A stretch of DNA of 64,000 nt from Chrysophaeum taylorii (taxonomy: Eukaryota; Sar; Pelagophyceae; Pelagomonadales; Pelagomonadaceae), in assembly GCA_029834535.1 (NCBI GenBank), contig JAQMWT010000011.1, positions 124,001 through 188,000 on the forward strand, given 5' to 3'. Shown here one piece after another: positions 30,670-41,364 of this stretch. The first letter of the stretch is position 1, and every line of letters begins with the position of its first letter. The notes under the pieces were generated by a model. The model searched no databases. It saw only the letters and a program-made list of their open reading frames with translations, and was not told the origin of the DNA. A program made the position numbers and the translations under genes.

Positions 30670-31960
30670 GGCCTGTGTGTCTCTAATACTATCATATAAG
30701 AGGGGTGTTTGTTTGGGATCATCCATATGACGACGAGGTAGTACGTACCCCTCCCTCGGACATCAGATCAATTTACCTCGAGATAGATCAACAGCAACGC
30801 GGTCTCGACGTGTCGATATGAGTCGATGATGTTCCCCGTCGCCGAATAAATAAATAATCAATCGATCAATGCGCCGGGCTAGAACGGAGAAGAGTTCGCC
30901 AGAACGTGACGAGACTACCACGTCAGAGAGGATAGGTCGCCGGAAAAAAAATCCGCGGGCCGCAGCGCATTCTCCGTCGTCGTCCACTCGCGCGCCCTCG
31001 ACGCGCAATGGGCCCATCGTCCGCTTTTCCACCTCCAATAAATAAATAAACAAATAAACTTCTGGTCCGCCGGTGCCCATTCCCGCTCGAGGTCTTTCGC
31101 CCGCGCGCGACACGCCCAACAAACCGCGGGCGCCGTGCCACGATACAGTTCTGCTTCTCCGACGGTCGGCCGCTTTGTTCGCGTGACCGCGCATCAGATC
31201 AGCACTCCCCCGTCCCATTCGTTGTTGTTGTTGTCCAGTGAGTGCGTGAACGCGCAGGCAGGCGGGGAGCAACAACCCAAAGCGTCGCTTTTTCTGCCGT
31301 GGCCTTTGCTGGATGTCTGTGCATTCTCCCCGAGAGAGAGGTCTGCGCCGCAGCGCTCACTCTAGCGGGTCTTACCCGGCATCGCGAAGCCGCGGCGGCC
31401 GTCCACCACACTCAGCGGCGCGCTCAAGTGATGTGCCGCCCGCGATATAAATCGGAACCATTCGTCTAAAAATCGAGTCGCTGACGCCGCGGCCATCGCT
31501 GGCTGCCGCCACCACTCGTGCGCCCGCGAGCGCTCGAACCCGTCGCAGCCGCGTCTCGCGTGGCTGCGTCGCCTGGCACGTCTTCTCTCGGACAGCGGTC
31601 GCTTTCGATGCCGCCGTGTCTTTGTGATGTGGCCCGAGCGACGGCCGTGATAGTTTCCAGAGAGCATCTTCTCTTAGCTCGCAACGTCTTCGGGGTCATC
31701 CGCGATCTACGAGATTTCCATCACTTAATCACCCACCTCGGAACGCCCGTGCATTCGCGACATCCTAGATCAAGGAGCTCCGCGACGATTGTTGGCGCGT
31801 GCAACACGACCGTTCGTGCCTTGAACACCCTGCTTGCTTGTGACGAGGTGTTTTGGTACGCGAACCTCAATCTTCGGAGACCGCCGCCGCCGCCGCTTTG
31901 ACCTCGCGCGGGGGGGGTGCGACAGGATATTATCGTCGACTATTTTGCGGGCTTTGGTGG
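30670..31960. other. Intergenic; no supported gene
   Basis: Several antiparallel frames exist (30,763-31,275 minus, 31,518-31,901 plus) but show only Arg/Ser-rich composition. A TATAAA-like GATATAAATCGG stands at about 31,443. The plus frame 31,640-31,890 (RNVFGVIRDLRDFHHLI, LLACDEVFWYANLNL) could be a 5' exon of the next gene. Confidence 0.35.
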
Positions 31961-31974
31961 CCGCGCTATGATCT

Positions 31975-32661
31975 CCTCGATGATGATGGTTTTCTTCTTC
32001 TTCTCCTCATCGAGGCGGCTCCCGCGGCCAACAACCAATTCGACTGCGCTTCGCATGCTGCGGCTCCGAATCCGGCGACCTCGCTCGGGCGCGCCGTAGT
32101 ACTTTGCGTCGCCGACGCGTCCCGTGCGCCGGCTCTCACCAACTCGAGATCACTGACCACCGCATCGAGATACCGTTCCTACCCTGGAATCGCTGCCCTC
32201 TCGGTTTTTGCCCTCCTAACTCCGCCGAAGGCAAAGACGAGCACGGCGGCGAATTCATCTCCATTCTCGCGCCCAGCACTTTTCTTCCCGCGCAACGCCG
32301 AGGCGCGTTTGAACACTTCAACAACATTGAGGCCGTACGCGTCGCGCGACTACTGGTATACTACTACGTCGTCGTCGGCGTCGCTCCGTCGTCGTCGGCG
32401 TCGCTCATCGCGCTGGTCAAACACAAACACCCCGCTGCCTGCCGGCGCGAGTCGCAGTTCGCTAAACATCTCGTGCGCGATCAACGTCGAGCGTCGTAAG
32501 CGCTCGGTCCCACGCGCCTGCCTCCTCCCATTGGTGTCGCGGAGCAGTATCCCGACGACCATCTCGACAAAATCATCAATGCCGAGCTCACTCTTTGGCA
32601 TTTCGCGTTCACTCAGCATTGGCCGACATCGTTTTGGGCCGTGCCCCCTTTGACGGACTGA
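31975..32661 (+). CDS. Probable multi-exon gene of unknown function
   Basis: The last exon clearly codes: EQYPDDHLDKIINAELTLWH and FTQHWPTSFWAVPPL, with stop at 32,659-32,661. In the same frame upstream, ITDHRIEIPFLPWNRCPLGF, EHGGEFISILAPSTFLPAQR and GAFEHFNNIEAVRVARLLVY look like folded protein, while an in-frame TAA at about 32,499 and (TCG)n sequence at 32,365-32,450 must lie in introns. A hydrophobic leader (GFLLLLLIEAAPAANN) is in another frame at 31,990. I could not fix the splice sites or recognise a family. Upstream of TrmO by about 230 bp, same strand. Confidence 0.4.
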
Positions 32662-32894
32662 CTGACTGTCAGGAACATGGCCAGTCTCTCCGCCTTATAA
32701 CAGCTCGGCGACCGGTGACGACGACATCTTCGCGCAGACCGCGTTCGCTCGCCGACGGGCCTCATCAGAGCGACTCGTTGTTGTTGTTGTTGTTGGCACC
32801 GCGTCTCCGTGCTGCTGCTGCTGCTGCTGCGATACCCTCTGGCTGGAAATGAATGAGTGGAAAAAAAGAAAACAAACCCTCCTCGTGAAGAAGA

Positions 32895-33821
32895 ATGGTG
32901 GTGCGTGTTGCTTGGGTGGCTGGCGCGTCGTCGGGCTTGTGCTTGTGCTTGTGGGCGTGGCGGCGTCGCGTCCTGCAGATGGTCGAGGAGGAGCGGAGGC
33001 TGCGGCTCGAGGAGCGGCGCGGGAGGACGCGGGCGGAGATCGCCCTGCGGAACTTTAAGAAGAGCGAGCGAAGCGGTTTCCTCCCGGTCGCGAAGATTGG
33101 TGTTTTGAGGACGCCGTTCGTCAAACGCGCCGGGACCCCGCGGCAGGGCGGGGTGTGTCCGACGTCGCGGGGCGTGGTGGAGCTGGAGGCGCCGGTGACG
33201 GCGTCGTCTCTCGAGGGTTTGGAGGGGTTTTCGTTCGTTTGGGTTGTTTTCGAGTTTCACGCGAGCACGGAATCGCGGCGGGTGGCGAGCAAGGTGTCGC
33301 CCCCGCGGGGGTATGGGAAGAAGGTCGGGTGGGTCGCGACGAGGTCGCCGCACCGCGCGAATCCTTTAGGGTTGTCTTTGGTGCGATTGGATCGAGTCGA
33401 CTCTCGTCGGTTGCGATTGGAGGTTTCGGGCGTCGACGCGTGCGACGGCACGCCAGTTTTGGACGTCAAGCCCTGGGTTCCCTGGGATGCGCCGTTCGAA
33501 ACGCCGCGCGTGCCGGAGTGGGTCTCGCGGCAGGATTCGCTCCGCGAGACGTCGTGGTCGCCCGAAGCGGCGTCGCAGCTCGAGGAGTTGGCGGCGCTGG
33601 CGACGCACTACGAGGGCGATGTTGAGGGCGCTCGGCGGGCCATCGGCGAGCTTTTGGTCCAGGATCCCCGGAACAACCGCGCGCGGAACTCGCGCGCCAC
33701 CGCGGCGTACCGCATCGAGTTCGGCGGGTTGGAGGTGGAGTTTTCGATTCGAGAGGACGTCGCGACCGTGCTCGCGGTGAGGCCCGCGCCCCTCGACCAG
33801 GACAGACTAAAATTATTATGA
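32895..33821 (+). CDS. TRMO: tRNA (N6-threonylcarbamoyladenosine-37-N6)-methyltransferase, TrmO/TsaA family
   Basis: 308 residues from the ATG at 32,895. The TsaA/TrmO fold is evident: FLPVAKIGVLRTPFVKRAGTPRQGG, LEGLEGFSFVWVVFEFH, GWVATRSPHRANPLGLSLVRL and CDGTPVLDVKPWVPWDAP, i.e. the conserved PRQ, RSPxRxNPxGLSLVRL and DGTPVLDxKPY blocks that bind SAM and t6A. The enzyme adds a methyl group to t6A at position 37 of tRNAs reading ACY codons. Residues 6-23 form a hydrophobic anchor followed by a charged helix (VEEERRLRLEERRGRTRAE), unusual for bacterial TrmO. The C-terminal region contains the TsaA-associated LLVQDPRNNRAR and YRIEFGGLEVEF. Its stop lies inside the last codons of the convergent TcdA gene. 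One exon. Confidence 0.93.
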   Translation: MVVRVAWVAGASSGLCLCLWAWRRRVLQMVEEERRLRLEERRGRTRAEIALRNFKKSERSGFLPVAKIGVLRTPFVKRAGTPRQGGVCPTSRGVVELEAPVTASSLEGLEGFSFVWVVFEFHASTESRRVASKVSPPRGYGKKVGWVATRSPHRANPLGLSLVRLDRVDSRRLRLEVSGVDACDGTPVLDVKPWVPWDAPFETPRVPEWVSRQDSLRETSWSPEAASQLEELAALATHYEGDVEGARRAIGELLVQDPRNNRARNSRATAAYRIEFGGLEVEFSIREDVATVLAVRPAPLDQDRLKLL

Positions 33822-35390
33822 TTTTTTTTTTAAGGGGTCGAACCAGGGACCGCCGGCCGCGTCGCGCATCTGGGCGATGCGGGCGTCGACCAGGGCAGCC
33901 TGGCGCGGGCCGCCCAGAGCGGCGGCTGCGGCGCGGAAGAGGTCCGCTCGCTCGGGCGCGGGGTTGGCGTCGGCGAGGTCGTCGAGGGCCGCGTCGAGGG
34001 CGTCGGCGAGATGGGGGGCGAGGAGGATGAGCTCGTCCGCGAGGACCATCGGCGCGTCGGGGCCTTTCGGGCGCCTCCCAAACCCCCTCCGCGAACCCCA
34101 CCACCGCGCCAAACTCAGCGGCTTCCGCTCTATCTTGGCTCTCGTGACCGCACATCTGCCGCGCCAGACCTCGGCGCACACGTACTCGAGTTCCTCGTGG
34201 AGCGCGTCGAGCCATTCGCACTTTTCGGGCGGTGTTTTGGGACCCAACTCCCGGCGCGCTTCGCGCTTCTTGAGGCGCGCGAGCATCCGCTCCTTGAGCT
34301 TTTTCGAGAGGGGTTCGCGCGGCGCGGGCGAGACGGGCGCGCCAGCGAGTCCACAGAGCGACACCGCGGCCATCGCCTGGCCCATGAGCGCGGGGCTCGC
34401 CCCAAGCACCGGGAGGACGCGAACCCGGAAGTGGTCGACGTCCACCGCGCCGTAGTTCCTCGCGCCTCGTTCGATTTGCTCGTCGGTCAACGGCAGCAAA
34501 GAGCACCGCGGTCGGTCGTACGAGTAGACGCACTGGATGTGGTCCGAATCGACGACGTCCCGCAGCTTCCACCGGAGCTTCGAGGCGAGGGGGTCGTGGA
34601 CCGCGTCCGCGAGGGGCGCGACGCGGAGCCTCGTCGGGTCCGCCTTGGCGCCAGCTCCGAGCGCCGACAGAACCCTCAACCCTCTCGCCGCGCACGCCCG
34701 GAGCAGAGCGGCTTTCGTATCGATGTCGTCGATGCAGTCGAGCACCAAGTCGAGGGGCCCCTCGAGCAGATCGTCGGCGGTGTCGGCGGTGAACATGACG
34801 GGTCGCGCGTCGACCGACACGAAAGGCGCCGCGTCGATCAGCGCGGCCTCGACGGTCGCCGTCTTCAGAGTTCCAACGTCCCGCAGCCCCGCGACGGCGT
34901 GCCGGTTCAGCGACGACAGCGACACGTGGTCAAAATCCACAACTCGCAGAGACCTCACGCCCGCCCGGCCCAGCATCATCGCCGCGTGAGACCCGACGCC
35001 GCCGAGCCCGACGACGCACGCCCTCGACCCGCGGACCCTCGCGTGGCCCTCGGCCCCAAAAAACGCCTCGTGCCGCGACAGCATTTCGCACACCATCTCG
35101 GCCGGCAGCGACGCCCGCGGCGGCACCACCTGGGAGCCGTTGTGTTGTTGTCGTAGCAGTTTGCTGCGTTCGGCGTGGGCGGCCTCGCGCAGCGCGCGGA
35201 GCAAGCGCAGCCACCACCACGACGTCACCGACGGCTTCCCGAACCGCTCGCGGTACACCCGCGCTCTCACGGCCACGAATATCTTCTGCCGCACCACCTC
35301 GTAGCACACCACGCTCACGACGGCCGCGCTCGCGGCGATCACCACCTCGCGATTATTAATACCCATTTTAGGGTTATTTTTACCTCTCAT
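33816..35390 (-). CDS. tcdA: tRNA threonylcarbamoyladenosine dehydratase (TcdA/Tcd1-2 type)
   Basis: 524 residues from the ATG at 35,390. E1-like adenylating fold: ACVVGLGGVGSHAAMMLGRAG (nucleotide loop), VVDFDHVSLSSLNRHAV, DVGTLKT, LDLVLDCIDDIDTKAALL, SALGAGAKADPTRLRV, and VYSYDRPRC. The protein converts t6A37 of tRNA to its cyclic form with ATP. Two features match the yeast Tcd proteins of the mitochondrial outer membrane: an N-terminal hydrophobic segment (VVIAASAAVVSVVCYEVV) and a C-terminal extension with WLDALHEELEYVCAEVWRGR and PLSLARWW. The 3' end overlaps TrmO by six bases. A Helitron-like 3' end stops three bases before the ATG, so the mobile element forms the 5' leader or promoter. 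Confidence 0.92.
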   Translation of the reverse strand: MRGKNNPKMGINNREVVIAASAAVVSVVCYEVVRQKIFVAVRARVYRERFGKPSVTSWWWLRLLRALREAAHAERSKLLRQQHNGSQVVPPRASLPAEMVCEMLSRHEAFFGAEGHARVRGSRACVVGLGGVGSHAAMMLGRAGVRSLRVVDFDHVSLSSLNRHAVAGLRDVGTLKTATVEAALIDAAPFVSVDARPVMFTADTADDLLEGPLDLVLDCIDDIDTKAALLRACAARGLRVLSALGAGAKADPTRLRVAPLADAVHDPLASKLRWKLRDVVDSDHIQCVYSYDRPRCSLLPLTDEQIERGARNYGAVDVDHFRVRVLPVLGASPALMGQAMAAVSLCGLAGAPVSPAPREPLSKKLKERMLARLKKREARRELGPKTPPEKCEWLDALHEELEYVCAEVWRGRCAVTRAKIERKPLSLARWWGSRRGFGRRPKGPDAPMVLADELILLAPHLADALDAALDDLADANPAPERADLFRAAAAALGGPRQAALVDARIAQMRDAAGGPWFDPLKKKS

Positions 35391-35393
35391 TAT

Positions 35394-36397
35394 TTAGTAA
35401 GTTCACCTAGTCCCAGTCTCTAACCCTAGTACGTTCAGGTCTGGTCCCAGTAAGTTCACCTGGTCCCAGTTAGTTCACTTAGTCCCAATCTCTATCCCGG
35501 CGTAAACCCACTCGTGCTCACACCCACTCACCCCACTCTCCTTTGAGCTCGTCGCTCTCACCTCCGCTAATCCAAGCTGCTTTGATCCGCACGCGCCGCC
35601 AACCTTTGAGTTTGAGTTGTCAATAAACTCCAGTAAGCTCACCTGGTTCCAGTAAGTTCACCTGGTCACTCAGTTCACCTAGTCCCAATGTCTAGACTCA
35701 GTAAGTAAGTTCACCTGGTCCCAGTTATAGTTCACCTACAGTGCGCGTGTAGACGCCGGGAGGGGGCTTATCGGTATTGCGCAGCACGTGTGGGGTAGGG
35801 TGGAGTCGTCGACCCAGATGAGTATATCTCCTCGGGGGGGTTGCCGATCGACAGAGAGCCACGTAGAGCTGGACGTGACAGAAGACGGGCTTGTGGGCGA
35901 GAGGACGCCGACCTCGCGGGGCGTCTGGCCCTGGCTCTTGTTGATCGTTTGGCGTCGGCGGGCCTTAAGGGATACAGGTTGGAGGAGCCTCGGTGACAAC
36001 GACACGATCCATCACGTATCTGGTACCGTTGCAGTGGCCGTGCGACGGGTCGAGGTTGCGAAGACTTTAAGCTCGCGCTCTCAAAGTCAGCATGCCGTTG
36101 GTTGTCAGGGAGTTGAAAACTCGACTGTTAAGAGCGAGGCGTCGTCTTCCGACCCAACCTAGTCGGCCGAAAAGAACTCCGACGCCTCGTCTCCGGGAAA
36201 AAAAGGCTGCGGTCACGCGCGCGCTGTCAGCATCGACAACATCGTTTCGACGGGGCGTGAGAATGGCGCGCTGGCTAAAAGAGCCGCCGCGGGTCGTGGA
36301 AACAGTCTGCGAGGTCGCCGCAGACGGCTTGGAGGATCAATGTCTGGCTCGCGGGCCTACATGATCCTTACCCTAAATCGTGGGACAAACAAACACA
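35394..36397 (-). mobile_element. Helitron-like unit, copy 3 (inverted), with helicase C-terminal fragment
   Basis: The minus strand matches the units at 50,484-51,491 and 51,507-52,503. It contains the end of a PIF1/Helitron helicase: INKSQGQTPREVGVL and a decayed LYVALSR block, then VDDSTLPHTCC. The non-coding 3' part holds many copies of GGTGAACTTACTGGGACCAG-like units. The 3' terminus reads GGTGAACTTACTAA (CTRR-type end) and is followed by ATA and then the TcdA ATG. The 5' part is lost at about 36,397. Confidence 0.7.
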
Positions 36398-36404
36398 TCC
36401 CTCA

Positions 36405-36485
36405 TACCCACAAACCCACCCACATCCTTCATGCTCCCCACACACACCCCCCTCTTAGCAGTCGACATTTACAGACAAAAAACAA
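36405..36485. repeat. Repeat flanking copia C (same as 20,745-20,880, inverted)
   Basis: Contains CCCACATCCTTCATGCTCCC and CTCTTAGCAGTCGACATTTA. The last five bases, AACAA, are the left target-site duplicate of copy C. Confidence 0.8.
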
Positions 36486-36581
36486 TGTTACGAATGGAAT
36501 GAGGCGTTAGACTAGCGATAAGAGAAAGACGTATGGATACTGGATACGTGGTGCAGGGGTAAGTGTCATAGCTTCCTCACA
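36486..36581 (-). repeat. 3' LTR of copia copy C
   Basis: 96 bp, TGTGAGGAAGC...CGTAACA on the minus strand. Differs from the 5' LTR by three substitutions. Confidence 0.88.
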
Positions 36582-36758
36582 CATGTGCTGGAAAAGAAAG
36601 AAAAGGAAAAGGGGTAAGTGAGGTCCACACACGGGTGCTGGAAAAAGAAAGAAAAGGAAAAAAGGGGTAAGTGAGACGCTCACAGAGGAGAAGCTTTGAG
36701 GAAGACGTCATAGAGGCATTGTGGCAAGAAAGAAAAACAACAGAGATCAGGGCGAAGA

Positions 36759-38489
36759 TCACGAAGTGAGGTAAAGAGCACGAAGCCGGAGGAAGGAAGG
36801 AGCTTCCGTACTGCGGGTGAAAATATCGCTAAGAGTGTCAAGACGAGTAATGTGTTGGAGATTAATGATGTGGTTGCGATGATATTCGGCGGTGCTGTAA
36901 AAGCAAATGTCGAGATGGCGGGTGCGCCGTGTGAGACATTGGAGACGGACTTGGGTGACGGTGGTGCTATTATCGACATACATTGGGACGGTGTGACGAG
37001 GGAGATCAAAGTCATCAAAAAGTTTGAGAAGCCAAGAGAGCTCAGCAGTAGCGGCGTAAAGAGCGAGCAATTCAGCTTCAAAAGAAGAGCGAGCACGTAA
37101 GTACTGCGAGCGGGAGCAGTAGGCGATCATAGAGCCAGCAAGGAGAAAACAAAGAAACAGTTGTGGAGTGGCGGTCATCAGGGTCGTCGGCCCGGCTGGA
37201 GTCGGAATAACCACAGAGACGAAGGGTAGAATCGCGACCAAGAACAAGGGCAAGATCGTGAGAGCCATTGAGATAACGCAGAGTGGGAGATAAAGCGTGC
37301 CAAGCGTGCCAGTGGGGTTTACCAGGATTGTGGGAAAAACGCGCACACTGATTGACGGACCAAGTGATATCAGGGCGAGTCATGATGGAGATAAATAGGA
37401 CACAGCCAACAAGACGACGAAAAAAAAGGGATGCGTGCCATGAAGACGTGAGCAGGGGAGCCAGGTGCAGGAGAAGCAGCCGCAGAAAGAGGAAGAAGCA
37501 TTGGGAGCGGGAGTGAGTTCGGGTATACTGTTGATGAAGCGATGTTCGGTAAGGATTTCACGGATAGCATGGGATTGGTCAAGAGTGAGGGTTCTCCGAG
37601 GGCGATCACGCGTAATGCGAAGACCAACGTAAGAGGTGAGATCAAGTTCATTGACGTCAGTGAAAGCGCGGAAACGGAGGAAAAAGGCTTGGTAATGGCC
37701 AATGCAATGACGAGGGTGCGCCACAAGAAGATCATCAACGACGAGAACAAGGCGCGGAACGACAGTAGACTTAAGCATGGGTGTGTAGCTGCAAGTGTCA
37801 CCAGATCCGCGGACGAAGCCACAGTCATTGACGAGAAAGCGTGCCAAATAAAGCCACCAATTACGACAAGCTTGTTTGCAACCATACCAAGAGCGACGGA
37901 GCGTGTAAATGATTTTGGAACCATCGGTGGGTTGGCGAGGAGCATAGCCTTCGGGTGGCCAGACATAGATGTCTTCGTCAATGAGAGCTTGGATAAAAGC
38001 GGAGTTGACATCCAACTTATGCAAATCCCAGTCATGAACAGCAACGCCAGACAGGGGCTTGTATGAAAGCAGAGATGACATCTACAGGACGGCACGTGTC
38101 GTGGTAAGCAATGCCGTGAACCTGCGTGTAACCGCGGACAACGAGGCGGGCCTTGTACGATTTGAAGCGGCCAGAGTCATACTTCTTGCGGAGGATCCAC
38201 TTGAGGGTACAAATGTTGCCAGAAACATCATCATCATCGAAGGAAGGCGAATAACATCCCAGCAACCAAGCTGACCAAGAGAGCTGTATTCTTTAGCGAT
38301 GGCTTGCAACCAGCCAGGACGCTCAGGATTGGTCGGAGCTAAAGCTTCACGTAAATGGGTGGAAGTAATAGTAGTTTCGTCAAGGTAATACTGAGAGATT
38401 TCTTCGGAAGCAGAGTAATAAACGTGTGCATGGGGATCAACAAGGGTGTTAGCTAAACAAAGGGGAAGGAAGACATAATGAACTAACAA
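36759..38489 (-). pseudogene. Copia RT-RNase H, copy C (frameshifted)
   Basis: Three adjoining frames (38,489-38,082; 38,081-37,380; 37,346-36,759) read GCWDVIRLP, ICTLKWILRKKYDSGRFK, LDVNSAFIQALIDEDIYVW, LVLVVDDLLVAHPRH, CGYSDSSRADDPDD and SSFEAELLALY. The block around 38,100-38,060 has lost RT sequence after SPVA/CRPVD. RNase H is frameshifted near 37,160. Confidence 0.8.
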
Positions 38490-38789
38490 ACGAAAGCTAA
38501 CAGAGAGTTACAAGAGGAAACAGAAGCGACAGAGGAAACAGAATCAACATCGTGACAGGATGAAACAGAATCGACATTGCGTTGTTGACAAACGCCAGTA
38601 TGAAAGTTTGTTTGTTGTTGTAATGCGCTTTGGTCGACTTTGCGCGGTCGGCTCCGTTTGGCGCGACTTTGTTTTGCACTTTCTGTTGTTTTCTCTCTTT
38701 GGTGCTCTTTTGCACTTTCTGTTGTTTTCTCTCGAGCTCGTAGAATGGTCGGTTCACGTGATGGGGTGATCAGTCCCAGTGAAACCGGC

Positions 38790-40140
38790 GCATTCTCATC
38801 AAACACAGGGGCAAGGGGGCAACACAAGGGGGCAACAGCGGAAGAACAGCGGAAGAACAGGTGACAATCGGGCAACAGCAGGAACAGGTGACAATGGGGC
38901 AACAATAGACGAGAGCTTGGAAGCGTGATTCGAGAAAGTCAGAACAACGTTGAAGTGCCTTCGGTGGTTGACATTGCAGGAAATCGGGTAAGTGAAACTG
39001 TCAGCAAAATCGAGGTCTGAAGAACAATAGCGACAAAAGTGCCTGGGATGACGTGCGTTAGACGATTGTTGCCACTGAGGATCGCAGCGGGGCAAAGATA
39101 GCGGAAACACAGGCTGGTACATATGATGGCGGTGTACCAGACGTCTGATGAGAACGTTGCCTTTGGGCAGATATGTTGTATGGTGACCAGGTTATGACGA
39201 TGGTCGGAGGCGACTGAAGCAAAAACAGGCGTAAACAGGGTTGATGCGAACGTTGGGTGTTTGGTTGTTGTGGCGCGAGCAAGTTGCCATGGGCACGACC
39301 GCGTCCTGTACGCGAAGATGGAAGACTTCGGACGCGCCAGCGGTGTAAGGAACGAACACAGGTAGACCAGGCTGCTGTATGCCAGCCTGCTGTGACAGAT
39401 AAGAAAGTGGCCCGTTTTCGCATTCGCAAGAACGAAGTTGCCATATGGGCCAACGTTGGAGGAGCAAGCGGCGAGCTTCGTTCGTCATACTCGAATAGAC
39501 TGCGGTAGAAGTTGGCGACAGTGGCAAAACAGTTGTGGCACGTAAGAACGTTGCAGATAGCTTGCAGATAGCGTCGCAGTGGCACGTAAGAACATTGCAG
39601 ATAGCGTCGCGGGTGCTGAGCACGGAATTCACGTCGATAGCAAAACCGAATTTTAAAGGTCAGAAAAGCGGCGAAAAAGTACGTGAAGGAGAACCACAAA
39701 TCACACAGCAAAGAAGCGTCTGTCCAGGATCCCGAAGATGAGCGATCCAACCACATAGGAAGCACGAAAACTGCGCACGCGAAAAATTGACAGGCACAGC
39801 TTAGTTGTGGCAGGTGAAATGCGCGATGGAACGTGATTCGCTGGTTTTACCAAAACCGACAAGCACAACGAGGAGTGGATCAACGAATAGCTGAAAATGC
39901 ACAACGGGGAGTGGAGCAACGAATAGGCGAAATACAGAACGAGGAGGGGAGCAACGACGAGGTGAAAAGACAGAACGAGGAGAGGAGCAACGACGAGGGA
40001 AAATACAGAACGAGGGGTGGAGCAACGAATAGCGGAAAATACAGAACGAGGCGCCTGTGCAATGGGAGCTAAAAACAAAAACGAGGGGCTTCCGTGGGAT
40101 GGGGTTGTTGATGTGCTTGCATCAGACATTCGGCGGTACA
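38790..40140 (-). other. Unique internal segment of copia subfamily II (copy C)
   Basis: Homologous to 17,640-18,970 of copy B. Contains the tandem CGAGGAGTGGAGCAACGA-like units at about 39,870-40,080 and the shared frame with WPIWQLRSCECE, QQAGIQQPGLPVF, VQDAVVPMATCSRH. A 36-bp stretch (GATAGCGTCGC...GCACGTAAGAAC) is duplicated at 39,540-39,610. No recognised family. Confidence 0.6.
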
Positions 40141-41262
40141 CACGCTGACTTGGAATTATCTTGATTGGCAGAAAGGTGCAAAGATGATAAGATAGAGAAT
40201 CGGGAAGTGTATGTGAGACGGTGGGTGTGGCCGTTTAAGGCGGTGAAGGGGGGTGTAATAGGTGGTGGTATTAAGAAAAGCGGCGGAGTGGAACTAGAAT
40301 CAGTCAAGGTGGGAGTAGGCATAGGAGCAGAAAAGGTAGTGTTAGTGGTGGTGGGTTTGGGTTGGTGTTGTTGGGTGTTTTTGGAGTCATTGGAAGTGTT
40401 GCGCTGTTGAGAAGAACGGCGATGGTGGTTAGGGCGTTGTCGTTGAATAGCTAGGAACTTTGAAACTTGCGGCAGTCCCCCTTGAAGTGATCCTTGCAGC
40501 CGCCAAAAGGACATCGGGTAGTGCGTCGGAATCGAGTAGAGCCAGGTTGTTGGGAAAGGGGAGAGTCTAGGGTAGGTCAGTTGAAAGAGTCTGAAGTCGT
40601 GGCTGACGACGCGGCGGATAGCGCGGCGGAAGTGGTTGTGCATGCCATCGAAATTGGTTGTTGTTGAACTTCTCAAGGGTACAACCACATTCATCGGTAC
40701 GAAACGCGAGACGATAAAACAAAGCCAGTAAGGCTTGAAGCACGATGCACGTAGTCAAATGCGAGGACACACTCGAGGGTGCGTCGGATCAGGTACAATG
40801 CCGAGCAACTTGAACTCCGGTGATAGGTAAAATGCCGAGCAACTTGAACGCCGGTGATAGGTACAATGCCGAGCAACTTGTATACTCCGATGATGAACTT
40901 GTTGAGGAAGTTCGCTACGCGATCCCCACGGCCCATGTAGACATCGGTAATGCGCTTGTAAAGCCGCGTGAAGTTCATATCACGGTTTTCACGGATATCC
41001 GCACGATCAGTATCATGCATTGGTAGCGCCATGAAGAGTGCACTGTACCAGCGTTGCTGCTTGAGACCAAATTCTTCTTCAGAGCAGCCAGAGTCGGAAA
41101 TGCTAGTCCAAATGTCAGTGGTCAAGATAATGCGATCACCGGTGGAAATGATCATGTTTTCCAGGCGCCGGGTCCATTGGTGAAAAAGATGTCGCTCACC
41201 ACTGAGGGCATCGAGTTTTGCGAAAGCTTGCTATCCTTAATTTCGATCGAGGACATGATAAA
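40141..41262 (-). pseudogene. Copia gag, copy C
   Basis: ATG at about 41,260 (MSSIEIKDSKL). Conserved blocks LENMIISTGDRIIL, NFTRLYKRITDVYMG, FRTDECGCTLEKF and a Pro/Thr-rich C-terminus. Frame changes and a triplicated 37-bp stretch (GATAGGTACAATGCCGAGCA variants, 40,795-40,880) break it. Confidence 0.7.
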
Positions 41263-41364
41263 CGATAACGAACCGAACACGTAGCAATGAACTGAAGCCG
41301 AGGAGGAGTCGCCGTTATCCGTGAAGTCAAGCAGTCGTTCGACCGCCGACGACACCTGGTACCA

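Noticed and set aside
30763-31275. 170-codon minus-strand frame
   Set aside because: No recognisable fold, Arg-rich, contains translated microsatellites (LFIYLL); not supported as a gene.
33466-34695. 409-codon minus-strand open frame across the TrmO/TcdA junction
   Set aside because: It is a shifted frame of TcdA and antisense of TrmO, low-complexity Arg/Pro/Ala.
34011-35156. 381-codon plus-strand open frame
   Set aside because: Antisense to TcdA; composition is Arg/Glu-rich and has no motif.
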